Assembly (NCBI GenBank): GCA_947389015.1
Contig: CANDVA010000001.1
Location: 156,872-220,871 of the forward strand
Reading direction: 5' to 3'
Source: an uncultured Clostridia bacterium
GTDB lineage: Bacteria; Bacillota; Clostridia; Oscillospirales; Ruminococcaceae
Length of the DNA stretch: 64,000 bases
Positions 48,785 to 56,601 of this stretch are shown here, in pieces (within the stretch, counting starts at the first letter, position 1; each line of letters starts with the position of its first letter). The notes below the pieces were generated by a model. That model did no database searches, was not told where the DNA came from, and was given only the letters and a program-made list of their open reading frames with translations. The position numbers and the translations under genes were made by a program.

Positions 48785-50488
48785 TTACGCCTTCTGAACA
48801 GCCTCCTCGGTATCCGTCACCACCACGATATCTCCAGTTAGTATCGTAGTCGCGCCCGAGGGGATAATGCTCTCCTCGCCGCGCTTTATCATCACGATAA
48901 GCAGGCGCTTGGGAAGGTTGAGGTCGCGTATCTGCGAGTTGCTCCAGATGTGACGCGAATTTATCGGTATCTCTCGAAGCTTGAGGCTCTTGTCGATACG
49001 ATCGCTCTTGTACGGCGGAACGGAGAGAATAACGCTGTCGTTCACCTCGATGACCGTGTCACCGCGCGGGATTATTGTTTCCTTTCCGCGGCGTATCATA
49101 ACCGCGAGCGAGCCCGTGGGAAGCGTGATCTCGCTCAGCTTTTTGCCCTCCCAGCTGTGTTTTTCGGGAATAAACATTCGCATCATCGTCATAAGATCGT
49201 CCTCGCGGTAGTCGTTGAACGTTTTGAGGACGTCGCTCTCATCGTCGATCAGGTCTAGCTTTTTAGCCGCCGCGGGGAGCAGCGAGCCTTGTATCAGCAT
49301 AGACAGCAGGCATATGCAGAACACTATATTGAAGATATTGTGCTCGGTCTGTACGCCGCTCACGATAGCGAGAATAGCGAAAACGATCGACGACGCGCCG
49401 CGCAGTCCCGCAAGCGAGATGAACAGCCTGTCGGCAACGGGCGACTTACCTCCGAATATTGCCACGGCAACAGGACGCGACAGCAGGGTCAGACAAAGAT
49501 AGATCGGCACGGCGAACATAATACTCTCCCCGAACTGCGAGGGCGTAGAGAGCAGACCCAGCAAAAAGAATACCGCGATCTGACATATACCCGTCACGCC
49601 GTTCAGAAACACGACCGCCTCCGAGGGGGCTATCCCTTTTCCCTTGCCGTTCAGCGTAATGCCGAGGACGTTGTTAAAAAACTTCAGTATCGGCGACTTT
49701 CCGTTATAGTCCTGCTTGGGCGACTTCGCGTTACCGATAATGATACCCGCTATGTACACGCTCAGGTAGCCGTTACCGCCGAGCATTGACGACAGCCCGT
49801 AAGCGAACAGCGCGAACGCGAGGAACAGTATACATTCAAAACCCTCCGTCTGCGCCTTGTATCTCTTGGAGATAAACGCGCCGAAAATTCCCGTCAGCCC
49901 GCCGATGATCACGCCGAAAGCCAGCTGCGAAAGGATAAGCAGCAAAATAGGCTTCGAGCTGTCGTCCGATAAAAGAGACAGCGAAATGACCGTCAGCATA
50001 TACGAAAACGGGTCGTTACTGCCGCTCTCCGCCTCCAGCAGCGGCGCTAGCCCATTCTTGAGGTTCAGCTTTTTTGAACGAAGCACCGAGAACACCGAAG
50101 CTGCGTCCGTAGAGCTTATCACCGAGCCGATCAGCAGGCTCTCCGCGAACCCGAAATTCAGCACAAATCGGCAGAACAGACAAGTGACCCCCGCCGTGAC
50201 CGCCACTCCCAGAGTCGACAGCAGCCCCGCCTTTATCATCACGGGCTTTGCGGACTTCCAGCTCATCGAAAAGCCGCCCGTGAACATAATGACGATCAGC
50301 GCGGTATCGCAGACATACGAGGCAAATTCGTAATTCTCGAAAGGAATTTTAACGGGACCGTCGCACCCGAAGAATATGCCTATACCGATAAAGATCAGCA
50401 GGGCGGGCACGCCGATCTTTCCCGACAGCCTGTCGGAAAACACGCATAATATCAGCACAACCGCCACAAGCAGAATAAAGGCCGTCAT
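48785..50488 (-). CDS. CPA1/NhaP2-type K+/H+ antiporter with two TrkA-C domains
   Basis: The 567-aa protein has an N-terminal Na+/H+-exchanger domain of about 12 helices (IFIGIGIFFGCDGP, GSVISSTDAASVFSVLRSKKL with the conserved ST-D-A-A, EAESGSNDPFSYML with the conserved ND) and two C-terminal RCK_C (TrkA-C) domains (about 420-490 and 500-567). This is the layout of K+/H+ antiporters such as CvrA/NhaP2, whose TrkA-C part often binds cyclic di-AMP in Firmicutes. It exports K+ or Na+ in pH and osmotic balance. It has its own promoter and ends at the shared terminator. Confidence 0.9.
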   Translation of the reverse strand: MTAFILLVAVVLILCVFSDRLSGKIGVPALLIFIGIGIFFGCDGPVKIPFENYEFASYVCDTALIVIMFTGGFSMSWKSAKPVMIKAGLLSTLGVAVTAGVTCLFCRFVLNFGFAESLLIGSVISSTDAASVFSVLRSKKLNLKNGLAPLLEAESGSNDPFSYMLTVISLSLLSDDSSKPILLLILSQLAFGVIIGGLTGIFGAFISKRYKAQTEGFECILFLAFALFAYGLSSMLGGNGYLSVYIAGIIIGNAKSPKQDYNGKSPILKFFNNVLGITLNGKGKGIAPSEAVVFLNGVTGICQIAVFFLLGLLSTPSQFGESIMFAVPIYLCLTLLSRPVAVAIFGGKSPVADRLFISLAGLRGASSIVFAILAIVSGVQTEHNIFNIVFCICLLSMLIQGSLLPAAAKKLDLIDDESDVLKTFNDYREDDLMTMMRMFIPEKHSWEGKKLSEITLPTGSLAVMIRRGKETIIPRGDTVIEVNDSVILSVPPYKSDRIDKSLKLREIPINSRHIWSNSQIRDLNLPKRLLIVMIKRGEESIIPSGATTILTGDIVVVTDTEEAVQKA

Positions 50489-50527
50489 AATATATCCCCA
50501 CTTTAATAATTCTCATTTTATATACTT

Positions 50528-50557
50528 ATTTTAACATACGGCGGCTTGTATTGTCAA
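50528..50557 (-). promoter_or_regulatory. promoter of the K+/H+ antiporter gene
   Basis: TTGACA (50552-50557) and TAAAAT (50528-50533) on the minus strand, 18-nt spacer. Confidence 0.7.
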
Positions 50558-50601
50558 TAGCATAAAACGGTAAACGGCGGTAAAATGCGGACATTGCAAA
50601 A

Positions 50602-50623
50602 AGAGCCTTGTGTGAAAGGCTCT
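50602..50623 (-). terminator. terminator after the XRE gene
   Basis: AGAGCCTT (50602-50609) pairs with AAGGCTCT (50616-50623), followed by T residues on the minus strand. Confidence 0.8.
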
Positions 50624-50629
50624 CTGTTT

Positions 50630-50917
50630 TTACAATATTTTATTGATAAAGTCCGCGAGCGCGGATTGCTGATCGTCCGACAGGCGCTTGACGGCGCTTT
50701 TCAGGAACGGGTTTATCTCTTTGCCATCGCTGAAAAACTCTTCGAGGCTCACGCCCAGTGCGTCGCAAAAGAACGAAAGGGTTTCTACGGTAGGGTTGCG
50801 CTGACCAAGCTCGATCTCGCGCAGGTGGCTTTGCGAAATGCCCGCAAGGTTGGCGAGCTTGTTTGTGGTTATCCCGCGCTTCTCCCGCAGGTAAATAAGT
50901 CTTTTTGCAACATTCAT
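50630..50917 (-). CDS. XRE-family HTH regulator
   Basis: The 95-aa protein is an XRE HTH (RLIYLREKRGITTNKLANLAGISQSHLREIELGQRNPTVETLSFFCDALGVSLEEFF in pieces, 5-62) followed by a short helical tail (LKSAVKRLSDDQQSALADFINKIL) that may be a dimer or sensor part. Its strong ribosome site is AAAGGGGG. It is divergent from a large surface-protein gene. Two near-identical ACTCTTAT-containing sites flank that gene's promoter and are its most likely operators. I expect autoregulation and control of the surface protein. Confidence 0.85.
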   Translation of the reverse strand: MNVAKRLIYLREKRGITTNKLANLAGISQSHLREIELGQRNPTVETLSFFCDALGVSLEEFFSDGKEINPFLKSAVKRLSDDQQSALADFINKIL

Positions 50918-50964
50918 AAATTTAAAGCCCCCTTTACAATATATTATAAATGATATTGTGATAA

Positions 50965-51040
50965 TAAATTACTCTTATACACTTGACAATTTATTCTTAT
51001 TATGATATAATATTATCGTGATAGAGATAACTCTTATCAA
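50965..51040. promoter_or_regulatory. two candidate XRE operators around the surface-gene promoter
   Basis: AAATTACTCTTATACA (50968 region) and AGATAACTCTTATCAA (51026 region) are direct repeats 59 bp apart, bracketing the promoter at 50983-51011; the second is also an imperfect palindrome (GATA-GAG...CTC-TATC). Confidence 0.5.
50983..51011 (+). promoter_or_regulatory. sigma-A promoter of the surface-protein gene
   Basis: TTGACA (50983-50988) and TATAAT (51006-51011), 17-nt spacer. Confidence 0.85.
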
Positions 51041-51059
51041 TAAAATATGGAGGTAAATT

Positions 51060-53123
51060 ATGAACATTAAAAAAATGACCGCCGCGCTTGTGTCGGCGGC
51101 AATGGCGTTTGTCACTGCGGTGAGCGCGGCGGCAACGTCAAGCGCAAAGCTTGTTCCGTCCGAGAATCCCGACCCGGGTCTTTTCAGTGAAGAGCGCATG
51201 TGGTTCTTAACGCTTCGCCAGACGGTTCAACCGAGTATCAGATATGATATTGATTATTCAAAGGTCGCGAAATACTCCGTTACCTTTACGGTTCTGGAAG
51301 AAGACCGCGAGCTTTGGAACGGAGACATCAGCGGCACCATCTTCCAGTGGCTGAAGAGCGATGACATTCCCGATTATGTGACCGACGAAAACGGCAGCCC
51401 CGTGTACGAAACGGACGAGAACGGCGATATAGTTTACGAAACTCGTGATGTTTTAGACGAAAACGGTAATATTATTACAGAATTTGTTACCGATGAAGAG
51501 GGCAATAAAGTTCCGAAGAAAAAGGAGCACCCGTTGCATGCCAAATATTGTTCGCAAGCTACCAGTTATCATGGAGTGAAGGACGAGGAACTCGGGATCG
51601 ATACATCACGGGAGGACGGAGACCACATTTACGCTGAAAAGACAGGGGATTATACATACAAATTAACTTCCGATGATTTTGCCAATCCCATTGCCGCAGG
51701 CGACGCACAAAGCATTGCATATATGCAGCTGGCATTTTGTGAGTGGGGCTTCAGCGAGACCGAGACTCATATATGTATTACGAACGTAGACGTTATGGAC
51801 AGCGACGACAACGTGCTTATCAGCTTTGACGGAAACGGAAAAGTTATCGGCGGAAACGCGCCCGCGCCGGAACCAAACGGAGCATTTGCGGTGGTTGAAA
51901 ACCCCGAACTCCCGTTGGTAGTCACCACCCCCACAGCGTGGTATGCTTTGGGTTACAGCGAGGGAAAAGCTATGAACGGAGAAACGAACGAGCCGTATCC
52001 TTCGCTTGAATTTGATATTGATTACTCAAAAGTCGCAAAGCTGTCCGTCGCTTTTGCGGTTGTTGAAGAGGACAGAGATATTTTTGACGGTCAATGCGGC
52101 GGAGGTCTGTCGCTTTCAATATCTGGCGGAGATATCGCTCCCCAAAACAAAGAACTATGGGATAAATATATCTGGCAGGGGTACGAATGGTGGGGAGTAA
52201 ATGACGACGCTCTCGGATTCAAAGCTGCTGATAAGGACATGATTGCCGAAAAGATTGGCGACTATACGTACAGGATCACGACAAGGGTGCTTGACAACCC
52301 GCTTGCAAACGGCGATACGACAAAGCTCGACCATATGATGTTCGGCGTTCAGGAATGGGGCAGCAATAAGGCAAAAATAAAAGTCTTGCAGCTTGACGTT
52401 ATGGATAACTCAGGAAACGTCCTTTTGAGCTATGACGCAAACGGCAAGGCTACGATCCCCGATACTTCAATTCCCGACACAAGCGTACCGGACACGTCTA
52501 TACCCGACACGAGCAATGATCCAAGCAGCACGCCGTCCACCCCGGATACATCGTCCGCTTTGGATAATACGAGCGAGGATCCCGATAAGGTAATAGAATT
52601 CGTTCCAATACCCGGTGTTGATGAAGCTGCTGACGAAGAAACCGCAAAGGTTATTGCCGAGATAAAGGTTTCCGCTCCGGAGGCAGCGTTTGAAGCGAGC
52701 ACTACGCTCACCGTTAAAAAGATCGATTCCGTCGGCGGCGAGAACGCATTTGCGCTTGACATTATTTTTATGCTCAATGGTACGGCTGTTCAGCCCAAAG
52801 ACGGCACGACGGTTACGGTATCCATTCCCGTGCCGCCCAAGTTCAAGGACGTTAACGAAGACCTGTTAAAGGTTTTTCACTACCTCAACGGTAAATACAC
52901 AAAGATTGAAGCAACCGTAAAGAACGGCACGGTTACCTTTGATACAACGCATTTCAGTACTTATGTAATATCGCCTGATGATCTCACAGCCAACAATCCT
53001 CCCGAGAGCAGTACCGTCGCCCCCGAAACACCCAATCCCTCGACAGGTGTTGCAGCCGTATCGGTTCTTCCGATAGCCGCCATTGTTGGCGCGGTAGTTA
53101 TCATTTCCAAGAAGAAAAAGTAA
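51060..53123 (+). CDS. secreted surface protein with internal duplication and NPSTG anchor
   Basis: The 687-aa precursor has a signal peptide (about 1-24) and two homologous domains. Domain 1 (about 60-265) and domain 2 (about 295-460) share IDYSKVAK, VEEDR-type, GDYTY and NVLLSYDANGK-type segments, the first having a long acidic insertion (DENGSPVYETDENGDIVYE in pieces). A linker of PDTS repeats (about 463-500), a ZU5-like or beta module (about 520-640), then NPSTG, a hydrophobic helix and KKKK form a sortase-type anchor like that of the CAP protein at 24388. The paired domains resemble carbohydrate-binding modules, but the ligand is unknown. ATGGAGG ribosome site; probably controlled by the divergent XRE protein. 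Confidence 0.75.
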   Translation: MNIKKMTAALVSAAMAFVTAVSAAATSSAKLVPSENPDPGLFSEERMWFLTLRQTVQPSIRYDIDYSKVAKYSVTFTVLEEDRELWNGDISGTIFQWLKSDDIPDYVTDENGSPVYETDENGDIVYETRDVLDENGNIITEFVTDEEGNKVPKKKEHPLHAKYCSQATSYHGVKDEELGIDTSREDGDHIYAEKTGDYTYKLTSDDFANPIAAGDAQSIAYMQLAFCEWGFSETETHICITNVDVMDSDDNVLISFDGNGKVIGGNAPAPEPNGAFAVVENPELPLVVTTPTAWYALGYSEGKAMNGETNEPYPSLEFDIDYSKVAKLSVAFAVVEEDRDIFDGQCGGGLSLSISGGDIAPQNKELWDKYIWQGYEWWGVNDDALGFKAADKDMIAEKIGDYTYRITTRVLDNPLANGDTTKLDHMMFGVQEWGSNKAKIKVLQLDVMDNSGNVLLSYDANGKATIPDTSIPDTSVPDTSIPDTSNDPSSTPSTPDTSSALDNTSEDPDKVIEFVPIPGVDEAADEETAKVIAEIKVSAPEAAFEASTTLTVKKIDSVGGENAFALDIIFMLNGTAVQPKDGTTVTVSIPVPPKFKDVNEDLLKVFHYLNGKYTKIEATVKNGTVTFDTTHFSTYVISPDDLTANNPPESSTVAPETPNPSTGVAAVSVLPIAAIVGAVVIISKKKK

Positions 53124-53140
53124 ATTTCTCCAACACTTTC

Positions 53141-53170
53141 TAACGCGCCTTGGGCAACTAGGCGCGTTAT
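53141..53170 (+). terminator. hairpin after the surface-protein gene
   Basis: A 10-bp stem (53141-53150 with 53161-53170) with an 10-nt loop; no strong T-run follows, so it is a weak terminator candidate. Confidence 0.5.
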
Positions 53171-53209
53171 CCTTTGCCGACTTTATAAAAAATTAACAAA
53201 ATTTTTTCT

Positions 53210-53238
53210 TGACATATTGAACAAGATGTCATATAATA
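53210..53238 (+). promoter_or_regulatory. promoter in the duplicated serC 5' region
   Basis: TTGACA (53210-53215) and TATAAT (53233-53238), 17-nt spacer, copy of the serC promoter at 53927. It remains intact and could drive the 127-aa gene downstream. Confidence 0.75.
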
Positions 53239-53298
53239 AAATATAGTAGGATGTTACGCTCTGATACAGATTGATAAAAATTTACATAAGGACATCTA

Positions 53299-53436
53299 AT
53301 GAGAGTTTACAATTTCAGCGTGAGACCCGCTGTCCTGCCCTATGTTGATTATGTTAATATATGGTTTGGAGGGACAAAAAGTGACTACTTTATCGCCTAT
53401 TTGTCCGTCATATCCCGCGCAAGTTTTTTAAATTAA
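53299..53436 (+). pseudogene. serC 5' duplicate fused to a 31-codon tail
   Basis: From about 53209 to 53340 the sequence repeats the promoter, leader and first 14 codons of serC (53926-54058), with roughly one change in six. The frame starts MRVYNFSVRPAVLP, as in SerC (MRVYNFSAGPAVLP), then continues into unrelated sequence and stops after 45 codons. It cannot encode an aminotransferase. The ribosome site has decayed from AGGAGG to AAGGAC. It is best seen as a partial duplication or a scar of recombination; whether the chimeric peptide is made is unknown. Confidence 0.7.
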
Positions 53437-53456
53437 TATCGTTAAAGGGGGATATT

Positions 53457-53840
53457 ATGAGAAAAATTAAAAGGGCAATTATCACAGGAGTATCACTGCT
53501 CGCTTTTATCGGAATTTGTATGGGGATAGCTTATTTTCAGGGTAAGGACGGGATAGGTGTTCCCAAGGAAACGAAAACCCCGCGCTTGCTGACCGACGAG
53601 GAGCACCGACTCTACGAGGAATTGGAAAATGAGAGGAACGGTATAGTTCTTGATACGATGATACTTGAGGAGCTCCAAAAGCAAAGAGATAAGCTCGCAT
53701 CAAAAAGAAATCCCTCGGAGCTTGACACGGAGATGATAAAATCGTATGACGCGAATATCGCCGAGTACACTCAAAGGCTCTCCGAAAACCCGAGCTTTGA
53801 TGATCTGACCTCCCGGATTGACGATCTGCTCTACGAATAA
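53457..53840 (+). CDS. hypothetical membrane-anchored coiled-coil protein
   Basis: The 127-aa protein has an N-terminal hydrophobic helix (about 8-27, AIITGVSLLAFIGICMGIAY) and a charged helical C-terminus (EEHRLYEELENERNG, LEELQKQRDKLASKR) that probably forms a coiled coil. No family is recognised. It has an AAAGGGGG ribosome site and lies between the duplicated serC 5' region and the true serC promoter, so it may have been inserted with the duplication. A terminator follows. Confidence 0.55.
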   Translation: MRKIKRAIITGVSLLAFIGICMGIAYFQGKDGIGVPKETKTPRLLTDEEHRLYEELENERNGIVLDTMILEELQKQRDKLASKRNPSELDTEMIKSYDANIAEYTQRLSENPSFDDLTSRIDDLLYE

Positions 53841-53847
53841 TATTTTT

Positions 53848-53878
53848 AACGCGCTTCAAGCAACCGAAGCGCGTTTTT
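53848..53878 (+). terminator. terminator after the 127-aa gene
   Basis: A 10-bp stem (53848-53857 with 53866-53875) followed by T residues. Confidence 0.8.
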
Positions 53879-53926
53879 GATTGCCAAAAAAATCACAATT
53901 TTTTTTGCATAACCTCTATTTATATC

Positions 53927-53955
53927 TTGACATATCGCGCAAAATGTCATATAAT
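53927..53955 (+). promoter_or_regulatory. sigma-A promoter of serC-serA
   Basis: TTGACA (53927-53932) and TATAAT (53950-53955), 17-nt spacer, about 55-nt leader. Confidence 0.85.
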
Positions 53956-54015
53956 AGAAACAGTGGGCTATTACGCCCTGATACAAATTGGTAAAAATTT
54001 ACAGGAGGAGATCCA

Positions 54016-55095
54016 ATGAGAGTTTACAATTTCAGCGCGGGACCCGCTGTCCTGCCCGAGGAAGTATTGAAAGAAGCGGCGGACGAAATGCTTGATTACA
54101 ACGGCACTGGTATGTCCGTTATGGAGATGTCCCACCGTTCCAAGGCATATGACGATATCATCAAGACTGCGGAAAAGGATATCCGCGAGCTTATGAACAT
54201 TCCCGACAACTACAAGGTGCTGTTCCTGCAGGGCGGCGCGTCGCAGCAGTTCGCGGCTGTTCCGATGAATCTGATGAAGAACAAGAAGGCTGCGTATATT
54301 ATTACGGGTCAGTGGGCTAAGAAGGCATATCAAGAAGCCAAGCTTTACGGCGAGGCTGTTGACGTTGCGTCCTCCGCGGACAAGACCTTCTCGTATATCC
54401 CCGACTGCTCCGATCTGGATATCCCCGAGGACGCGGACTACGTATATATCTGTGAGAACAATACCATTTACGGGACCAAGTTCAAGACGCTCCCCAACAC
54501 CAAGGGCAAGATTCTCGTTGCCGACGTTTCCTCCTGTTTCCTGAGCGAGCCCGTTGACGTTACAAAGTACGGCGTTATCTACGGCGGCGTTCAGAAGAAC
54601 GTAGGTCCCGCGGGTCTGGTGATCTCTATTATCCGCGAGGACCTCATCACCGACGACGTTCTCCCCGGCACTCCCACCATGCTTAAATGGAAAACGCAGG
54701 CGGACAATGATTCGCTTTACAACACTCCCAACTGCTACGCTATCTATATATGCGGCAAGGTGTTCAAGTGGATAAAGAAGATGGGCGGCCTCGAGGCTAT
54801 GAAGGCTCACAACGAGAAAAAGGCGAAGATACTGTACGATTTCCTTGATCAGTCCAAGCTGTTCAAGGGTACGGTACGTCCCGAGGATCGTTCGCTGATG
54901 AACGTGCCTTTCGTTACCGGCAGCGAGGAGCTTGACGCGAAATTTGTCAAGGAGAGCAAGGCTGCGGGTCTTGAGAACCTCAAGGGGCACAGAACCGTCG
55001 GCGGCATGAGAGCCTCTATCTACAACGCTATGCCTGTTGAGGGCGTTGAGAAGCTGGTTGAATTTATGAAGGAATTCGAGAAGAACAACGGCTGA
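54016..55095 (+). CDS. serC: phosphoserine aminotransferase
   Basis: SerC converts 3-phosphohydroxypyruvate and glutamate to phosphoserine (PLP-dependent). The 359-aa protein has MRVYNFSAGPAVLPEEVL, GTGMSVMEMSHRSKAY, LFLQGGASQQFAAVPMNL and the PLP lysine in YGGVQKNVGPAGLVISII. The last segment GHRTVGGMRASIYNAMPVEGVE is the phosphate-binding C-terminus. AGGAGGAG ribosome site. It precedes a 62-aa gene and serA; serB is not in the window. Confidence 0.97.
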   Translation: MRVYNFSAGPAVLPEEVLKEAADEMLDYNGTGMSVMEMSHRSKAYDDIIKTAEKDIRELMNIPDNYKVLFLQGGASQQFAAVPMNLMKNKKAAYIITGQWAKKAYQEAKLYGEAVDVASSADKTFSYIPDCSDLDIPEDADYVYICENNTIYGTKFKTLPNTKGKILVADVSSCFLSEPVDVTKYGVIYGGVQKNVGPAGLVISIIREDLITDDVLPGTPTMLKWKTQADNDSLYNTPNCYAIYICGKVFKWIKKMGGLEAMKAHNEKKAKILYDFLDQSKLFKGTVRPEDRSLMNVPFVTGSEELDAKFVKESKAAGLENLKGHRTVGGMRASIYNAMPVEGVEKLVEFMKEFEKNNG

Positions 55096-55112
55096 TTTTT
55101 CGGAGGTAACAA

Positions 55113-55301
55113 ATGGCTGACGATAGATTTGTAAAGATTTACTCACAGGGGAACGGTCTTACTTCAAGCCAGATCACTGTATTTGTTGATAAGGTAACGG
55201 GCGTGAACTATCTGTTTCATTGTGCCGGCTACGCGGGCGGACTTTCCCCGCTGCTCGACAAGGACGGAAAGCCTGTCGTTACCCTGATAGAAAATAAATA
55301 A
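55113..55301 (+). CDS. DUF6440-like small protein
   Basis: The 62-aa protein (MADDRFVKIYSQG, then ITVFVDKVTGVNYLFHCAGYAGGLSPLLDKDGKPV) matches the short DUF6440-type proteins that carry a 'vDk.TGV.Y' and 'GGL.pLlD..GkP' pattern. It has GGAGG upstream and lies between serC and serA with close spacing, so it is made with serine biosynthesis enzymes. Its role is unknown. Confidence 0.75.
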   Translation: MADDRFVKIYSQGNGLTSSQITVFVDKVTGVNYLFHCAGYAGGLSPLLDKDGKPVVTLIENK

Positions 55302-55314
55302 GGAGATAATCATA

Positions 55315-56478
55315 ATGTACAATATTCAGACTTTGAACAAGATCGCCGCTTGCGGTACGGACTTGCTCGACAAGAGCAAATACACCTTTGGCGACGATAT
55401 CGCAAACCCCGACGCGATTCTCGTGCGCTCGGCGGCTATGCACGATATGGAGCTCGGCTCCAATCTGCTCGCTATCGCAAGAGCAGGAGCAGGCGTAAAC
55501 AATATCCCGATCGATAAGTGCAGCGAAAAGGGTGTTGTGGTATTCAACACCCCCGGCGCAAACGCCAACGCGGTAAAGGAATTGATTATCTGCGCATTGC
55601 TGTTAAGCTCGCGTAAGATACCCGCGTCCATGGAGTGGATCAAGACCCTCAAGGGTAAGGGCGATGAGGTAGGCAAGCTTGTCGAGAAAGGCAAGAGCCA
55701 GTTCGTAGGTCCCGAGATAATGGGCAAAAAGCTCGGAGTTATCGGTCTGGGCGCTATCGGCGTTCTCGTTGCGAACGCTGCCGCTGCTCTCGGCATGGAA
55801 GTGTATGGCGCAGACCCATTCCTGAACGTTGAGCACGCGCTGAAGCTTTCGGGCAAGGTCCACTATGTAAAGTCAAACAAGGAGATTTTCGAGCAGTGCG
55901 ATTATATCACGCTTCACGTTCCCGCGACCGCGGAGACAAAGGGCATGATCAACGCAGAGGCTATCGCTTCCATGAAGAAGTCGGTTCGTCTGCTGAACTT
56001 CTCGCGTGACGCTCTGGTCGACGAGGCAGCTGTTATCAACGCGCTGGAAAACGGCGGAATGGCTTGCTACGTTACCGATTTCGCGACCGACGCTCTTATC
56101 GGTCACGAGAACGTTATCACTCTCCCGCACCTTGGCGCGTCCACTCCCGAGAGCGAAGACAACTGCGCTGTTATGGCGGTCAAGGAAGTTGTCGATTATA
56201 TTGAGAACGGCAACATTATGAACTCCGTAAATCTGCCGAATATGGAAATGGCAATTACGGGCAGCGCGAAGATCTGCGTTATCCACAAGAACGTGGAGGG
56301 CGTTATCAATAACATTACCGCGCCCATCTCCGCGGCTGGCATGAACATCGAGAATATGCAGAGCAAGTCCAAGAAGGACTATGCGTACACCTGCCTTGAC
56401 GTTAAGGGCGATCCCGCAGGTATCGAGGATAAGCTCAAGGCTGTCGAGAACGTTGTGGGCGTTCGCGTTATTAAGTAA
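55315..56478 (+). CDS. serA: D-3-phosphoglycerate dehydrogenase
   Basis: SerA oxidises 3-phosphoglycerate with NAD+, the first step of serine synthesis. The 387-aa protein has GAGVNNIPIDKCSEKGVVVFNTPGANANAVKEL (in pieces), the NAD-binding GVIGLGAIGVLVANAA with a downstream Asp, the catalytic His in LPHLGASTPESEDNCA, and a C-terminal ACT domain (about 315-387) for serine feedback. It lacks the intervening ASB domain of long-type enzymes. It ends the serC-DUF6440-serA operon. Confidence 0.95.
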   Translation: MYNIQTLNKIAACGTDLLDKSKYTFGDDIANPDAILVRSAAMHDMELGSNLLAIARAGAGVNNIPIDKCSEKGVVVFNTPGANANAVKELIICALLLSSRKIPASMEWIKTLKGKGDEVGKLVEKGKSQFVGPEIMGKKLGVIGLGAIGVLVANAAAALGMEVYGADPFLNVEHALKLSGKVHYVKSNKEIFEQCDYITLHVPATAETKGMINAEAIASMKKSVRLLNFSRDALVDEAAVINALENGGMACYVTDFATDALIGHENVITLPHLGASTPESEDNCAVMAVKEVVDYIENGNIMNSVNLPNMEMAITGSAKICVIHKNVEGVINNITAPISAAGMNIENMQSKSKKDYAYTCLDVKGDPAGIEDKLKAVENVVGVRVIK

Positions 56479-56498
56479 GAGGTCAATGCAGCGATAGT

Positions 56499-56530
56499 AT
56501 CTCCCGCCGTTTCGGCGGGAGATTTTTTTT
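56499..56530 (+). terminator. terminator after serA
   Basis: An 11-bp stem (56499-56509 with 56513-56523) followed by a long T-run. Confidence 0.9.
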
Positions 56531-56540
56531 GAAAAAAGCC

Positions 56541-56564
56541 AACCTTTTCTCCACGAAAACCGTC
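56541..56564 (+). promoter_or_regulatory. ECF-type promoter upstream of the sigma-LRR gene
   Basis: AACC (56541-56544) and CGTC (56561-56564) with a 16-nt spacer fit the usual ECF sigma consensus (AAC-N16/17-CGT). It lies about 38 nt before the start codon, suggesting positive autoregulation. Confidence 0.5.
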
Positions 56565-56601
56565 AATACATTATACTAAACTTTTTTAAAGGAGAACATC
56601 T

